Source of the DNA: Neoroseomonas terrae
Lineage (GTDB): Bacteria > Pseudomonadota > Alphaproteobacteria > Acetobacterales > Acetobacteraceae
Assembly (NCBI RefSeq): GCF_018129025.1
Contig: NZ_JAAEDI010000041.1
Span: 1-47,034 of the forward strand
Direction: 5' to 3'
DNA length: 47,034 nt
Below are positions 1-8,138 of this stretch, one piece after another; within the stretch, counting starts at the first letter, position 1; each line of letters starts with the position of its first letter. The notes below the pieces were generated by a model. It was not told where the DNA came from. It worked only from the letters and a program-made list of their open reading frames with translations, and ran no database searches. A program made the position numbers and the translations under genes.

Positions 1-2
1 CC

Positions 3-626
3 CGCGCCCCGCGGCGGGCGCGCCACGTCGCGGCCGTCGTGCTGGCCGCCGGGCGGTCGCGGCGCATGGCGCCGCTGAACAAGCTGCTGGTCGCGGACGA
101 CAAGGGTGTCGCGATGGTGACGCGGGTGGTGGACAACGTCCTCGGCAGCCACGCCCGCCCCGTGGTGGTGGTGACGGGCCATGAGCGCGACCGGGTCGAG
201 GAGGCATTGGGCAACCGCCCGGTGCTGCTCGCGCATGCGGAAGATTATGCCGAGGGCCTGTCGGCGTCGCTGAAGGCCGGACTTGCGGCGCTGCCGCCCG
301 ATGCCGAGGGATTCCTGGTGTGCCTGGGCGACATGCCGCTGGTCGCGGGGCCGATGCTGGACCGGCTGATCGCCGCCTTCGATCCGGAGGAAGGGCGGTC
401 GATCATCATGCCGACCTTCCGTGGCAAGCAGGGCAACCCGATGCTGTGGGCTCGGGAATTCCTGCCGGAGATGGCGACGATCACCGGCGATGTCGGCGCC
501 CGCCACCTGATCGGCAAGTACGCCGACCGGATGGTGGAGGTCGAAATGGCCGACGACGCCGTGTTGCGGGACTTCGATACGACCGATGCGCTGAAGGGAC
601 TGCCGGGTATGGCGAAGACGGGGTGA
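3..626 (+). CDS. MobA-like nucleotidyltransferase, C-terminal part (5' end outside window)
   Basis: This is a nucleotidyltransferase of the MobA/MocA type, which transfers a nucleotide to the molybdenum cofactor or a related acceptor. The frame is open to the window edge, so the N-terminus is missing. The residues before the first possible start (GTG at 39) read HVAAV and run straight into the NTP-binding signature LAAGRSRRM, so translation very probably starts further upstream. A Mg-binding GDMP motif follows (about 330-341), and then the family-typical GNPMLW segment. Related proteins in this group often carry an N-terminal molybdopterin-binding domain fused to this domain, and the upstream continuation fits such a fusion. 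The substrate cannot be decided from this fragment. The next gene lies on the opposite strand 9 bases away. Confidence 0.8.
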   Translation, partial: RAPRRARHVAAVVLAAGRSRRMAPLNKLLVADDKGVAMVTRVVDNVLGSHARPVVVVTGHERDRVEEALGNRPVLLAHAEDYAEGLSASLKAGLAALPPDAEGFLVCLGDMPLVAGPMLDRLIAAFDPEEGRSIIMPTFRGKQGNPMLWAREFLPEMATITGDVGARHLIGKYADRMVEVEMADDAVLRDFDTTDALKGLPGMAKTG

Positions 627-635
627 CGGGCAGCG

Positions 636-1895
636 CTACAGCGCCGCCTGCACCCACCGCGCCCAACCGAGCACGGCCGCGTCATCCCCGATACGGCCGG
701 CGAGTTGCACGCCGAGCGGCAGGCCCTTCGGGCCGGCGCCGGCCGGCACCGTCACGCACGGCCCGTGCAGCAGCGTCCACAGGCTGTTGAACGCCGGATC
801 TCCGGTCCAGCCGAGCCCTTCCGGCGCTTCCCCGGGGGCAGAGGGACAGAGCACCGCGTCGAAGCCCTCGATTGCGGCCGGCAGCGCGGCACGGGCGGCG
901 GCGAAGGCGGCGCGGGCCTCGACGAGCGTCCCGCGCGGCTGGCTCCGGCCCCAGTCGAGCCGTTCCTGGAGCACGCCGGAGATCTGGGCGCGGGCATCGG
1001 CGAGTTCCCAGCCCAGCGCCTCGGCCGATTCCATGTTCATGACATAGGGGTGGGCGTCGTAGCCCGCCTGGAACACGGCCGGCAGCGTGACGGGAGTGAC
1101 CGTCGCGCCGGCGCGGCGGCAGGCTTCCGCGGCACGCTCCAACAGCGCGACCGTCTCGGGCGCGGCCTGGTCCGCCGTCGGTCCCATCACCAGGGCAAGG
1201 CGCGGTGCCCGGGCGGCCTTCGCATCCGGCGCGCCGAAATCGAGGCCGGACATCGCACCCATCGCCAGCGCGCAATCGGCGACGGACCGCGCCATGACGC
1301 CGATCGTGTCGAGGCTCTCGCTCATCACCTTCATGCCGCCGCGGTGCAGCGTGCCGTAGCTCGGCTTGAACCCGACGACGCCGCAATAGGCGGCGGGGCG
1401 GACGATGCTGCCCGCCGTCTGGGTGCCGAAGGCAACCGGGAAGAAGCCCGCCGCGACGCCGGCGGCCGAGCCGGAGGACGAACCGCCCGGGGTGTGCTTC
1501 GGATTCGCCGGATTGGCGGTCGGTCCAGGATGGCGGGTGGCGAATTCGGTGGTGACGGTCTTGCCGATGATGGTCGCGCCGGCGGCGCGCGCAGCCGCCA
1601 CGCAGGCGGCATCCGAGCGGGGCCGGTGCCCGGCCCAGGCCGGCGAGCCGTACTGGGACGGCATGTCGGCCGTATCCAGCACATCCTTGACGCCCATCGG
1701 CATGCCGGCGAGCGGTCCCTCACCCGCCGGAGCACGGCGAACGAGATCGGCGTCGAACCAGGCGAAGGCCCGGATCACCGGCTCCCGCGCTGCAATGCGG
1801 TCAAGGCAGGCCTCGCGATAGGCGGCGGCGGTCAGGCGCCCGGCGCGTATCGCTGCAAGGGCGTCGGTGGCGGTCAGGTCGGCGGTGTCGGTCAT
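636..1895 (-). CDS. Amidase (amidase signature family)
   Basis: This cytosolic amidase of the amidase-signature family hydrolyses a carboxamide by a Ser-cisSer-Lys triad. Counting from the ATG at 1895, the lysine is K70 (in MGVKD), the cis-serine is S139 (in GGSSSGS) and the nucleophile is S163 (in TAGSI). The 24-residue distance between the two serines is that of characterised family members. The length of 419 aa is slightly short for the family but complete. An in-frame ATG at 1913 would add six residues; neither start has a clear ribosome binding site. The gene converges with the nucleotidyltransferase and diverges from the small gene at 2021. The substrate is unknown, and assignment as a GatA glutamyl-tRNA subunit is unlikely because no gatB or gatC is nearby. 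Confidence 0.88.
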   Translation of the reverse strand: MTDTADLTATDALAAIRAGRLTAAAYREACLDRIAAREPVIRAFAWFDADLVRRAPAGEGPLAGMPMGVKDVLDTADMPSQYGSPAWAGHRPRSDAACVAAARAAGATIIGKTVTTEFATRHPGPTANPANPKHTPGGSSSGSAAGVAAGFFPVAFGTQTAGSIVRPAAYCGVVGFKPSYGTLHRGGMKVMSESLDTIGVMARSVADCALAMGAMSGLDFGAPDAKAARAPRLALVMGPTADQAAPETVALLERAAEACRRAGATVTPVTLPAVFQAGYDAHPYVMNMESAEALGWELADARAQISGVLQERLDWGRSQPRGTLVEARAAFAAARAALPAAIEGFDAVLCPSAPGEAPEGLGWTGDPAFNSLWTLLHGPCVTVPAGAGPKGLPLGVQLAGRIGDDAAVLGWARWVQAAL

Positions 1896-2020
1896 GGGGC
1901 GAGACTGTGCCATGGAGCGAAATGGTCAAGCCGGACCGCCGCCATGGTCACGAGAGCGGCCCCGACACAGCACCGGCGACGGGTCTGGCACTCACGATAC
2001 CGCCGCGCCACATAGCGCGC

Positions 2021-2515
2021 ATGCCTTCCCCCATCCGGGTCGCGCGTGGCCCCGATGGGTTGCTGTCCTACGCGATTCCCCGCCCTCCCGAGAGCTTGCC
2101 CCCCGTCGCCCCGCGTGACCTGGAATCTGCCTGGGATCGCGCCCGGGACGCGGCGGCGGCCGAGCGCTGGGGTCCGCCGCGCCGCCTGCTGTTCCGCCGG
2201 CAGGATGGCAGCCCGCAGGAGATGCTTCTGGCCGATGCCGATGCCGCCTGCTGGGCCGAGGCGGTCGATGCGGTGAACGACCTGGCGACGATCCGCGGAT
2301 TGTCGATCTGCCTGCGCCTTCTCGCATTGGTGGAAATCATGTCCCGGGCGCGCTGGCTCATGGGCCTCTACGCGATGACGCCGCAGGGGATCGAACTGCA
2401 CCCGGAACTGCTGCGCGCAGCCGCGGCCATGCCGCTGGACGCCGCTGCGCGGTTCGACGAAACGGGGTTGAGGCGCCTATTGTCGCGCCCGATTCCATCC
2501 GGAGCGTCCCAATGA
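2021..2515 (+). CDS. Hypothetical protein, 164 aa
   Basis: I do not recognise this protein. It is rich in Ala, Arg and Leu, lacks a signal peptide, and has a mainly helical middle (around residues 85-125, a Leu/Ile/Ala-rich stretch). The ATG at 2021 was chosen because upstream residues in the open frame look non-coding and overlap the amidase start region. Its last codons overlap the next gene by an ATGA junction, so translation of the lipoprotein gene is probably coupled to it. Both genes are likely one transcript with the MFS gene at 2908. Confidence 0.6.
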   Translation: MPSPIRVARGPDGLLSYAIPRPPESLPPVAPRDLESAWDRARDAAAAERWGPPRRLLFRRQDGSPQEMLLADADAACWAEAVDAVNDLATIRGLSICLRLLALVEIMSRARWLMGLYAMTPQGIELHPELLRAAAAMPLDAAARFDETGLRRLLSRPIPSGASQ

Positions 2516-2889
2516 CCCGCCAGGCCCCGCTCATCATGTTCGTCGTCCTGCCGCTGCTCGGGGCCTGCGCCAATGCGGATGCGCCGAGCTCGCTGCGGGC
2601 CGCCACCGCCGGCGCGGGCACCGACAGCGACCTGCGCCAGCGCTGCACGGCCGAGGCGGAGCGCGTCGTCGTGTTCCGCGAGCGTGGCCAGGCGGTACGG
2701 GACGACGACGCGATGTTCATGACGGATGCGACCAACAACATCCCGACGCTACGCGTGCAGTCGGATGCCTATAACCGCCGGTCGCAGCGCGAGGACCTGA
2801 TCCGCGAGTGCATCCGCACCGCCCAGGCAGGCCCGCAGCCGGTGGATGCCGCCACCCCCACCCCCACGACGCGCGGCCGCAGGAACTGA
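2512..2889 (+). CDS. Small putative lipoprotein, 125 aa
   Basis: This is a probable outer- or inner-membrane-anchored lipoprotein of unknown function. The N-terminus has a hydrophobic signal followed by the lipobox LLGAC, with Cys19 as the lipidated residue. The mature part is polar. It contains two further cysteines (in RQRC and RECIR) that could form a disulphide, and it ends in a Pro/Thr-rich, basic tail. The start overlaps the stop of the preceding gene (ATGA), and the MFS gene begins 18 bases downstream. No known domain is evident. Confidence 0.6.
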   Translation: MTRQAPLIMFVVLPLLGACANADAPSSLRAATAGAGTDSDLRQRCTAEAERVVVFRERGQAVRDDDAMFMTDATNNIPTLRVQSDAYNRRSQREDLIRECIRTAQAGPQPVDAATPTPTTRGRRN

Positions 2890-2907
2890 CGGCGCGGCCC
2901 GCCGCGC

Positions 2908-4161
2908 ATGGCTTCCCTCTCGACACTTTCCCGCGCGCTGTCGCACCGCAACGCGAAGATCTTCTTCGGTGCTTCGCTGACCGCCTGGACCGGGCTGTGG
3001 ATGCACCGCATCGCGGTGTCCTGGTTCGCCTGGGAACTGACGGGCAGCGCCTTCTGGGTCGGCGTCATCGCCTTCTGCGACCTCGCGCCGGCGGTCATCG
3101 TCAGCCCGCTGGCGGGCGCGGTGGCCGACCGCGCCGACCGGCTGCAGATGACCATGATCAGCCAGGCGGCGATCGGGCTGAACGGCGCGCTGATCGCCGT
3201 GCTGGTGGCGACCGGCCAGATGACGATCGGGGTGCTGCTGGTCTTCGAGGTGATCGGCGGCATCGCCGCGTCCTTCGCGCAGCCGGCGCGGCAATCGCTG
3301 ATGCCGGGGCTGGTGCCGCCCGCGGACCTGCCGGCGGCGGTGGCGCTGAATTCCCTGACCTTCAACGTGGCGCGCTTCATCGGGCCGGCGCTGGCCGGGC
3401 CGATCATCGCCGTCGCGGGGGTCTGGCCGGCGATCGCCTGCAACGCGCTGGCCTATTTCTTCGCGACCGCGACGACGCCGATGCTGGTGGTTGAAGCCGC
3501 GGCCCGGCGTGGCCACGCCGCCACCGCCTCCCTGTTCGGGGAGATGGTGGACGGCCTGCGTTATGCCGCGCGCCATCCGGGGCTCGGGCCGATCCTGGGC
3601 TTCGCCGCCGTCGCCGCTCTCCTGCTGCGCGGCGTGCAGGAGATCCTGCCCCCTTTCGTCGAGCGTACCTTCGGTCGTGGGGCGGAATCGCTGGCGGTGC
3701 TGACGGCGGCGTTCGGCGTCGGGGCGCTGATCGCCGGCCTTGCCGTCGCGGCACGGGGCCGGCTGGACGGCACGACGCGGCTCGCGGTGCTCGGGGTGGG
3801 GGCCCTGGCGCTCGCCACGGCGGGGTTCGTCGCGACAGGCTGGTTCGTCTTCGGGGTGGTCTGCGCGGCGCTGATGGGCGCGGCCGGGTCGGTGCACGGG
3901 ATCAGCGTGCAGATGCTGGCGCAAAGCGCCTCCGATCCCGCCATGCGGGGGCGGGTGCTGAGCCTTTGGGGCCTCATCACTCGTGCCTGCCCGGCGATGG
4001 GCGCCTTGATCCTGGGCGGGCTTGGGGAGTTGTTCGGCCTACGCTGGCCGACCCTCGTCGCCGTGCTGCTGTCGCTGCTGGTGGTGGCGTGGGGATTGTC
4101 GCGACTCGGCCGGATCGCGGGGGCGCTGGAAGGTCCGCCCCCGGATCATCACAACCGCTAA
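2908..4161 (+). CDS. MFS transporter, EntS/MFS_3-like
   Basis: This is an inner-membrane major facilitator superfamily transporter of 417 aa, probably a drug or siderophore-type exporter of the EntS-like branch. The sequence shows about twelve hydrophobic helices and a motif-A-like loop (GAVADRADRLQ, around residues 70-80) between helices 2 and 3. A second short polar loop lies near residue 345 (AMRGRVLSLWG), which is typical of this branch. The gene follows two small genes closely in the same direction. The substrate cannot be inferred; no siderophore synthesis genes are present. Confidence 0.82.
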   Translation: MASLSTLSRALSHRNAKIFFGASLTAWTGLWMHRIAVSWFAWELTGSAFWVGVIAFCDLAPAVIVSPLAGAVADRADRLQMTMISQAAIGLNGALIAVLVATGQMTIGVLLVFEVIGGIAASFAQPARQSLMPGLVPPADLPAAVALNSLTFNVARFIGPALAGPIIAVAGVWPAIACNALAYFFATATTPMLVVEAAARRGHAATASLFGEMVDGLRYAARHPGLGPILGFAAVAALLLRGVQEILPPFVERTFGRGAESLAVLTAAFGVGALIAGLAVAARGRLDGTTRLAVLGVGALALATAGFVATGWFVFGVVCAALMGAAGSVHGISVQMLAQSASDPAMRGRVLSLWGLITRACPAMGALILGGLGELFGLRWPTLVAVLLSLLVVAWGLSRLGRIAGALEGPPPDHHNR

Positions 4162-4453
4162 CGGCGGCGGGATAGCCGGTTCAGACACAACCGCGCGAGG
4201 ATCCAGGCGCCGCGCGGCCACCGCGGATGATCGGCGCCACACGCGCGACGACCTTATTTACCTCCTGATAATAAACAACTTCCCCGACGCTGAACCGTCA
4301 CATGGTCGCCGCCGCCTCGCCTCGCGAAGCGGTGCTCACGCGGTATCACCCGGCCCCGGAAACCGCACCGCTTCCGATCTCATGAGATTTCGTCTCGGAA
4401 AGCGTGGCGCCCTTCGCTATTCTGAGGCGGCGCCGCCCCACGGGAGGGTAGAA
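4162..4453. other. Intergenic region upstream of the XRE gene, with AT-rich patch
   Basis: No convincing gene lies here. Bases around 4252-4290 are unusually AT-rich for this window and contain a short inverted repeat (TTATT/AATAA). Further downstream there is a 12-bp palindrome (listed separately), a possible -10 hexamer TATTCT at 4418-4423 without a clear -35 box, and a strong ribosome binding site (GGGAGG) just before 4454. The region probably holds the promoter and operator of the XRE regulator. Confidence 0.5.
4377..4388. promoter_or_regulatory. 12-bp palindrome, candidate operator of the XRE regulator
   Basis: ATCTCATGAGAT is a perfect palindrome about 65 bases upstream of the XRE start and about 30 bases upstream of a possible -10 hexamer. 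It is enclosed by TTCCGA (4372-4377) and TCGGAA (4395-4400), which are also inverted. The position suits autoregulation by the HTH protein encoded downstream. This is inferred from symmetry and place only. Confidence 0.35.
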
Positions 4454-5332
4454 ATGCGATTTGCCGAAATCGGCCAGCAGTTGCGGGCCTACCGCCTTGA
4501 ATCCGGCCTCCGCGCCGAGGAAATTGCCGCACGTCTCGGTGTTTCCCGGGCCGCCCTCTACCGGTACGAGAAGGGCGAAGTCATCAAGCTCGACACCATC
4601 CGCCGGTTGGCCGAGCTGCTCAAGATCTCGCCGTTGTCGCTGCTCGGCATCGGCGTCGAGTATTTCGGCCGGCCCGCCGCCTTCCAGGAGAGGCTGCGCC
4701 AGGTCGAGGAGCAGGCCGACCAGGTCCTCCAGGTGGGCGGTGCCCTTTGCTACCCCGTCGCGACCGAGGCTTTCGACGGTGCCGTGGCCGAGGCCTGGAC
4801 CGAGCATGCGGATGCCAGCACCGACCGGTTGCTCGCCCGAACGCAGGTCGAGCAGATGCTCGGCCTGCTGACGGCACGCAAGAAGCTGCAACAGGCGCGC
4901 AGGCCGAACATCATCGCCTTGCTTGGCGAAGGCAGCATCGCCCGGATGCTGACCGACGGCGTCGCGGCCGGCCTGACCCTGTCCGAGCGGGCCCGCATGC
5001 GGTGCCGGCTGGCCGCCCGCGCCGAGGCCGAGGCGATCGCCGAGCAGATGGAGAGCGTGCCCATCGGGCTGCAGCTCGGCCTGATCGCCGGGACCGAGCC
5101 CGCCGGGCCATTCATGGTGCTGCGTGGACGGGAACGGGCACATGTCGTCGGCAGCGCCTTCGCCCCCGATGCGCATCCGTCGGCCGCCGCCGGCGTCGCC
5201 TTCATCACCGCGGCGGATGAGGCGGTCGGCACGCATCAGCGCGTGGCGGAAGCCGCCTGGCGCGACGCGCTGAAGGGTGCCGAGGCGGCCACGCGGCTTC
5301 GCGACCTGATCCGGCAGCACGCGCCGGCCTGA
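4454..5332 (+). CDS. XRE-family helix-turn-helix transcriptional regulator
   Basis: This DNA-binding regulator has an N-terminal XRE/Cro-type HTH (residues about 6-60, with the motif EEIAARLGVSRAALYRYEKG). A long C-terminal region of about 230 residues does not match a domain I can name. The ATG at 4454 is preceded by the ribosome binding site GGGAGG at good spacing, so the much longer upstream open frame is not coding. The length is 292 aa. The C-terminal part contains a predicted coiled segment (QERLRQVEEQADQVLQ, around 80-95) that could mediate dimerisation. The gene stands alone between the MFS gene and the convergent Pat-like gene, and its target may be itself through the palindrome at 4377. 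Confidence 0.82.
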   Translation: MRFAEIGQQLRAYRLESGLRAEEIAARLGVSRAALYRYEKGEVIKLDTIRRLAELLKISPLSLLGIGVEYFGRPAAFQERLRQVEEQADQVLQVGGALCYPVATEAFDGAVAEAWTEHADASTDRLLARTQVEQMLGLLTARKKLQQARRPNIIALLGEGSIARMLTDGVAAGLTLSERARMRCRLAARAEAEAIAEQMESVPIGLQLGLIAGTEPAGPFMVLRGRERAHVVGSAFAPDAHPSAAAGVAFITAADEAVGTHQRVAEAAWRDALKGAEAATRLRDLIRQHAPA

Positions 5333-5363
5333 GACGGCCACCGCCGCGATCAAGGAGTGAACG

Positions 5364-5394
5364 GCGCGGGCCAAGCCACCCGGATGTCCCGCGC
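5364..5394. terminator. Possible bidirectional terminator hairpin
   Basis: GCGCGGG (5364-5370) pairs with CCCGCGC (5388-5394) across a 17-base loop, in the gap between two convergent genes. There is no T-run on either side, so an intrinsic terminator is only possible. Confidence 0.3.
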
Positions 5395-5400
5395 CCGCGG

Positions 5401-8034
5401 CTAAACCAGCCTCTTCTTCGCCTCCATCACCTCCGCATCCTCCGGGCTGGTGCGGAGGGAGAAGCCCAGCGCGCGCATGAAGCCCATCATCGGCCGGTTT
5501 TCCGCCAGGACCTGGCCGACGATCTCCTTCATGCCGACGGCGCGGCCCCAGTCGAACAGCCGTTCCATCAAGTGGCGCGCGAGCCCCTGCCCCTTCCAGG
5601 ACGGATCGACGACCACGGCGAACTCACCGCTCTCGCCGCCGGGCTCGCGGATCAGGCGGGCGGTGCCGACAGTCAGGTCCGACCCGTTCTCGGCATGCTC
5701 CACGGCGATGAAAGCCATCTCCCGGTCGTAGTCGATCTGCGTCATGCGGGCGATCTGCGCGGCACTGAGCTCGGTCATGGCGGAGAAGAAGCGGAAGCGG
5801 ACATCCTCGCCGCTCAGGCGGCGGAAGGCCTCGGCATGGGCGGCGGCATCCTCCGGGCGGATCGGCCGGACCAGCACGCCCCGGCCGTCGCGCCCGCGCC
5901 AGGGCCGCGCGAGTTCGGCCGGATAGGGCGGGATGGCGAGCAGCGAGATCTGGCCGGGCGGGCGCAGGACCAGCGATGCATCCAATGCAAGTACACCATC
6001 AGGATCAGCCGTCAGTGGATTGATTCCGAAGAATTCTATCTCCGGAAAATCGACCGCGATCTGGGACAGGCGGACGAGCGCGTCGGCGATGGCCGGGACG
6101 TTTGCGGCGGGGTGGTCGCGCCAGCCTTCCAGCAACCGCGCCGTCCGTGTCCGCCGGATCAGCGCATGGGCCAGCGTCAGGTTCAGCGGCGGCAGGTCGA
6201 AGCCCTCGTCGGGGTCGATATCGGCGGCGGTACCGCCTCTGCCGAAGGCGATCCAGGGGCCGAACATCGCATCGTCACCCAGGCGGAGGCGCAATTCCAT
6301 TGCGCGGCGGGCCTGGCGCTGCGCCAGGAACCCCGTCAGCCGCGCCGCCGGGCGGGCGGCCACGATCCGTGCCTGCATCGCATCGGCCGCGGCTTGCACG
6401 GCGGCGCGGCTGGTGAGGCCCAGCGCCACCCCGCCGACCTCGGTCTTGCGAGGGAGGTCGGGGCTCAGGATCTTCAGGACCACCGGGAAGCCCAGCATCG
6501 CGGCGGCGTCCCCGGCCTCCTCCGGACCCGAGACGGCGCGGCCCGGTACGGTCGGGATGCCATAGGCGGTGAGGACGGCGAGCGCTTCCTCCTCGGTCAG
6601 TTCGCGCCGGCCGGCGAGACGGGCCGCGGCAAACAGCCGCGCGACGCGCGCCCGGTCGGGGGCGAGGTCAAGCACGGCCCGCGGCGGAAGCTCCGCGGCG
6701 ACGGCGCGGTTGCGGCGGTCCTGCGCCAGGTGCAGCGCGCCGCGCACGGCGCCCTCCGGGGTGGGGAAGCAGGCGACGCCGGCCTCGGCCAGCTTTGCGC
6801 GCTGTATGCCGGCCGTTGCCAGCCCCGGCCAGCCGACCAGGATGGGTGCGCCGCGGCTCGCCTTCACCGCGGCGGCGAGGGCCTCGCGCACCAGGTCGGG
6901 GTCTGTCTCGGCCTCGGGCGCGTGCACGGCGACGACCGCATCGATGCCGGGCAGGGCCGCGAGCATGGCGGCGGCCTCGCCAAGGCGCGGTCCGGAGCCG
7001 GGACCGAGGGCGAGCGGATTCCTGCCGCTCCAGCCGTCCGGCAGGCCGATGGACAGGGCGGCAAGCGCCGTATCATCAATACCCGCAAGCCGACCACCGC
7101 CGGCAAGCGTCGCGTCGGAAGCGAGGTTGCCGAGGCCGATGCCGTTGGTCACCACGGCGATCCGGTCCCCGGCGCCGCCTGACGGGCGGGGCGAGACCCG
7201 CACCCGCGCCAGCGTCTCGGCGGCGGCGAGCAGGTCATCGAGCCCCGCGACGCGCAACACGCCGGCGCGTCGCAATGCGGCTTCCATCACCGCATCCGAC
7301 TGGCCGGAGGCATCGGCGAGCCGCCCGCCGGCGCGGATGGCGACCACCGGCCGGGTGCGCGCCGCGGCGCGCGCGGCTGAGATGAACAGCCGCCGGTTCT
7401 TGATGCGCCGGATGTCGAGCAGGATCGCCCCCGTCCCAGGGTCCCGCGCGAGCCAGTCGAGCGCGCCGGCAAAGCCCTGCCCCTGGTTCCCCCCGATGCC
7501 GATGACGTGGCTGAAGCCAACCGCCTCGGCCGCCGCCCAATCCAGTACGGCGCGGGCGATCGCCGAGGATTGCGTGACCAGGGCGAGCCGCCCCTTGGCC
7601 GGTGGGATGTGGGACAGGGTGGCGTTCAGGCCGATCGTGGGGATCGCGATCCCGAAGGAGCCCTGACCCACCGCACGCACCCCTGTGCGCTGCTCGATGC
7701 CGGATAGGTCCGGTGCAGGCCCCGGGACCACCGCCGCATGGCAGCCCGCCGCGGCAAGCGCCGCCATGGCGGGTTCCAGCGCTTCAGGCGGCACGCAGAG
7801 CGCGGCAAGGTCGGGCGCAGCCGGCAGTGAGGCGATGTCGGGAAAGGCCTCGAAGCCCGCAGGGCTGCCGCCGACCGCCATCAGCCGCCCACGGAAGCCG
7901 CCTGCGGCGATGTTGCGGGCCAGCAACGGCGCCTCGGCGCTGCCCTCGGCCGTGACCAGCACGAGGCTGCCGGGGTGGAACAACGCTGCGGGCCGGAAGC
8001 CGCCTCGGGGCGCGTGGGAGAGGGAATTCAGCAT
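5401..8034 (-). CDS. Pat-like fusion: NDP-forming acyl-CoA synthetase domains plus GNAT acetyltransferase
   Basis: This is an 877-aa fusion protein of the Pat/YfiQ group, whose characterised members acetylate and inactivate AMP-forming acyl-CoA synthetases. In order it has a CoA-binding domain (about 1-130), a succinyl-CoA-ligase-like domain (about 130-450), an ATP-grasp domain (about 475-690, starting ELTEEEALAVL) and a C-terminal GNAT domain (about 705-870, with WKGQGLARHL binding acetyl-CoA). The SHTG segment, which carries the phosphorylated histidine in true ADP-forming synthetases, reads ADASGQ here, so the synthetase half is probably inactive and sensory. Loss of that residue is known in Pat enzymes. 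The ATG at 8034 aligns with family N-termini; the longer open frame upstream is rejected. It converges with the XRE gene and diverges from the hydrolase gene. Confidence 0.85.
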   Translation of the reverse strand: MLNSLSHAPRGGFRPAALFHPGSLVLVTAEGSAEAPLLARNIAAGGFRGRLMAVGGSPAGFEAFPDIASLPAAPDLAALCVPPEALEPAMAALAAAGCHAAVVPGPAPDLSGIEQRTGVRAVGQGSFGIAIPTIGLNATLSHIPPAKGRLALVTQSSAIARAVLDWAAAEAVGFSHVIGIGGNQGQGFAGALDWLARDPGTGAILLDIRRIKNRRLFISAARAAARTRPVVAIRAGGRLADASGQSDAVMEAALRRAGVLRVAGLDDLLAAAETLARVRVSPRPSGGAGDRIAVVTNGIGLGNLASDATLAGGGRLAGIDDTALAALSIGLPDGWSGRNPLALGPGSGPRLGEAAAMLAALPGIDAVVAVHAPEAETDPDLVREALAAAVKASRGAPILVGWPGLATAGIQRAKLAEAGVACFPTPEGAVRGALHLAQDRRNRAVAAELPPRAVLDLAPDRARVARLFAAARLAGRRELTEEEALAVLTAYGIPTVPGRAVSGPEEAGDAAAMLGFPVVLKILSPDLPRKTEVGGVALGLTSRAAVQAAADAMQARIVAARPAARLTGFLAQRQARRAMELRLRLGDDAMFGPWIAFGRGGTAADIDPDEGFDLPPLNLTLAHALIRRTRTARLLEGWRDHPAANVPAIADALVRLSQIAVDFPEIEFFGINPLTADPDGVLALDASLVLRPPGQISLLAIPPYPAELARPWRGRDGRGVLVRPIRPEDAAAHAEAFRRLSGEDVRFRFFSAMTELSAAQIARMTQIDYDREMAFIAVEHAENGSDLTVGTARLIREPGGESGEFAVVVDPSWKGQGLARHLMERLFDWGRAVGMKEIVGQVLAENRPMMGFMRALGFSLRTSPEDAEVMEAKKRLV

Positions 8035-8138
8035 TTGTGCACTGCAACATGGGCCGCTGCGGCCCGCGCCGCAACCGCGGACATCTTGCCCGTTTCGCCC
8101 CGCCGTCATCCACTGCGAGGGCATGCAAGGATGATGGA

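Noticed and set aside
4022..4453. N-terminal extension of the XRE frame into the MFS gene
   Set aside because: The extension overlaps the MFS 3' end and lacks protein-like composition; the ATG at 4454 has a strong ribosome binding site.
5364..5394. Small GC-rich hairpins as evidence of a mobile element or RNA gene
   Set aside because: They lie at convergent gene ends and are simple stem-loops; a terminator role or chance in GC-rich DNA explains them.
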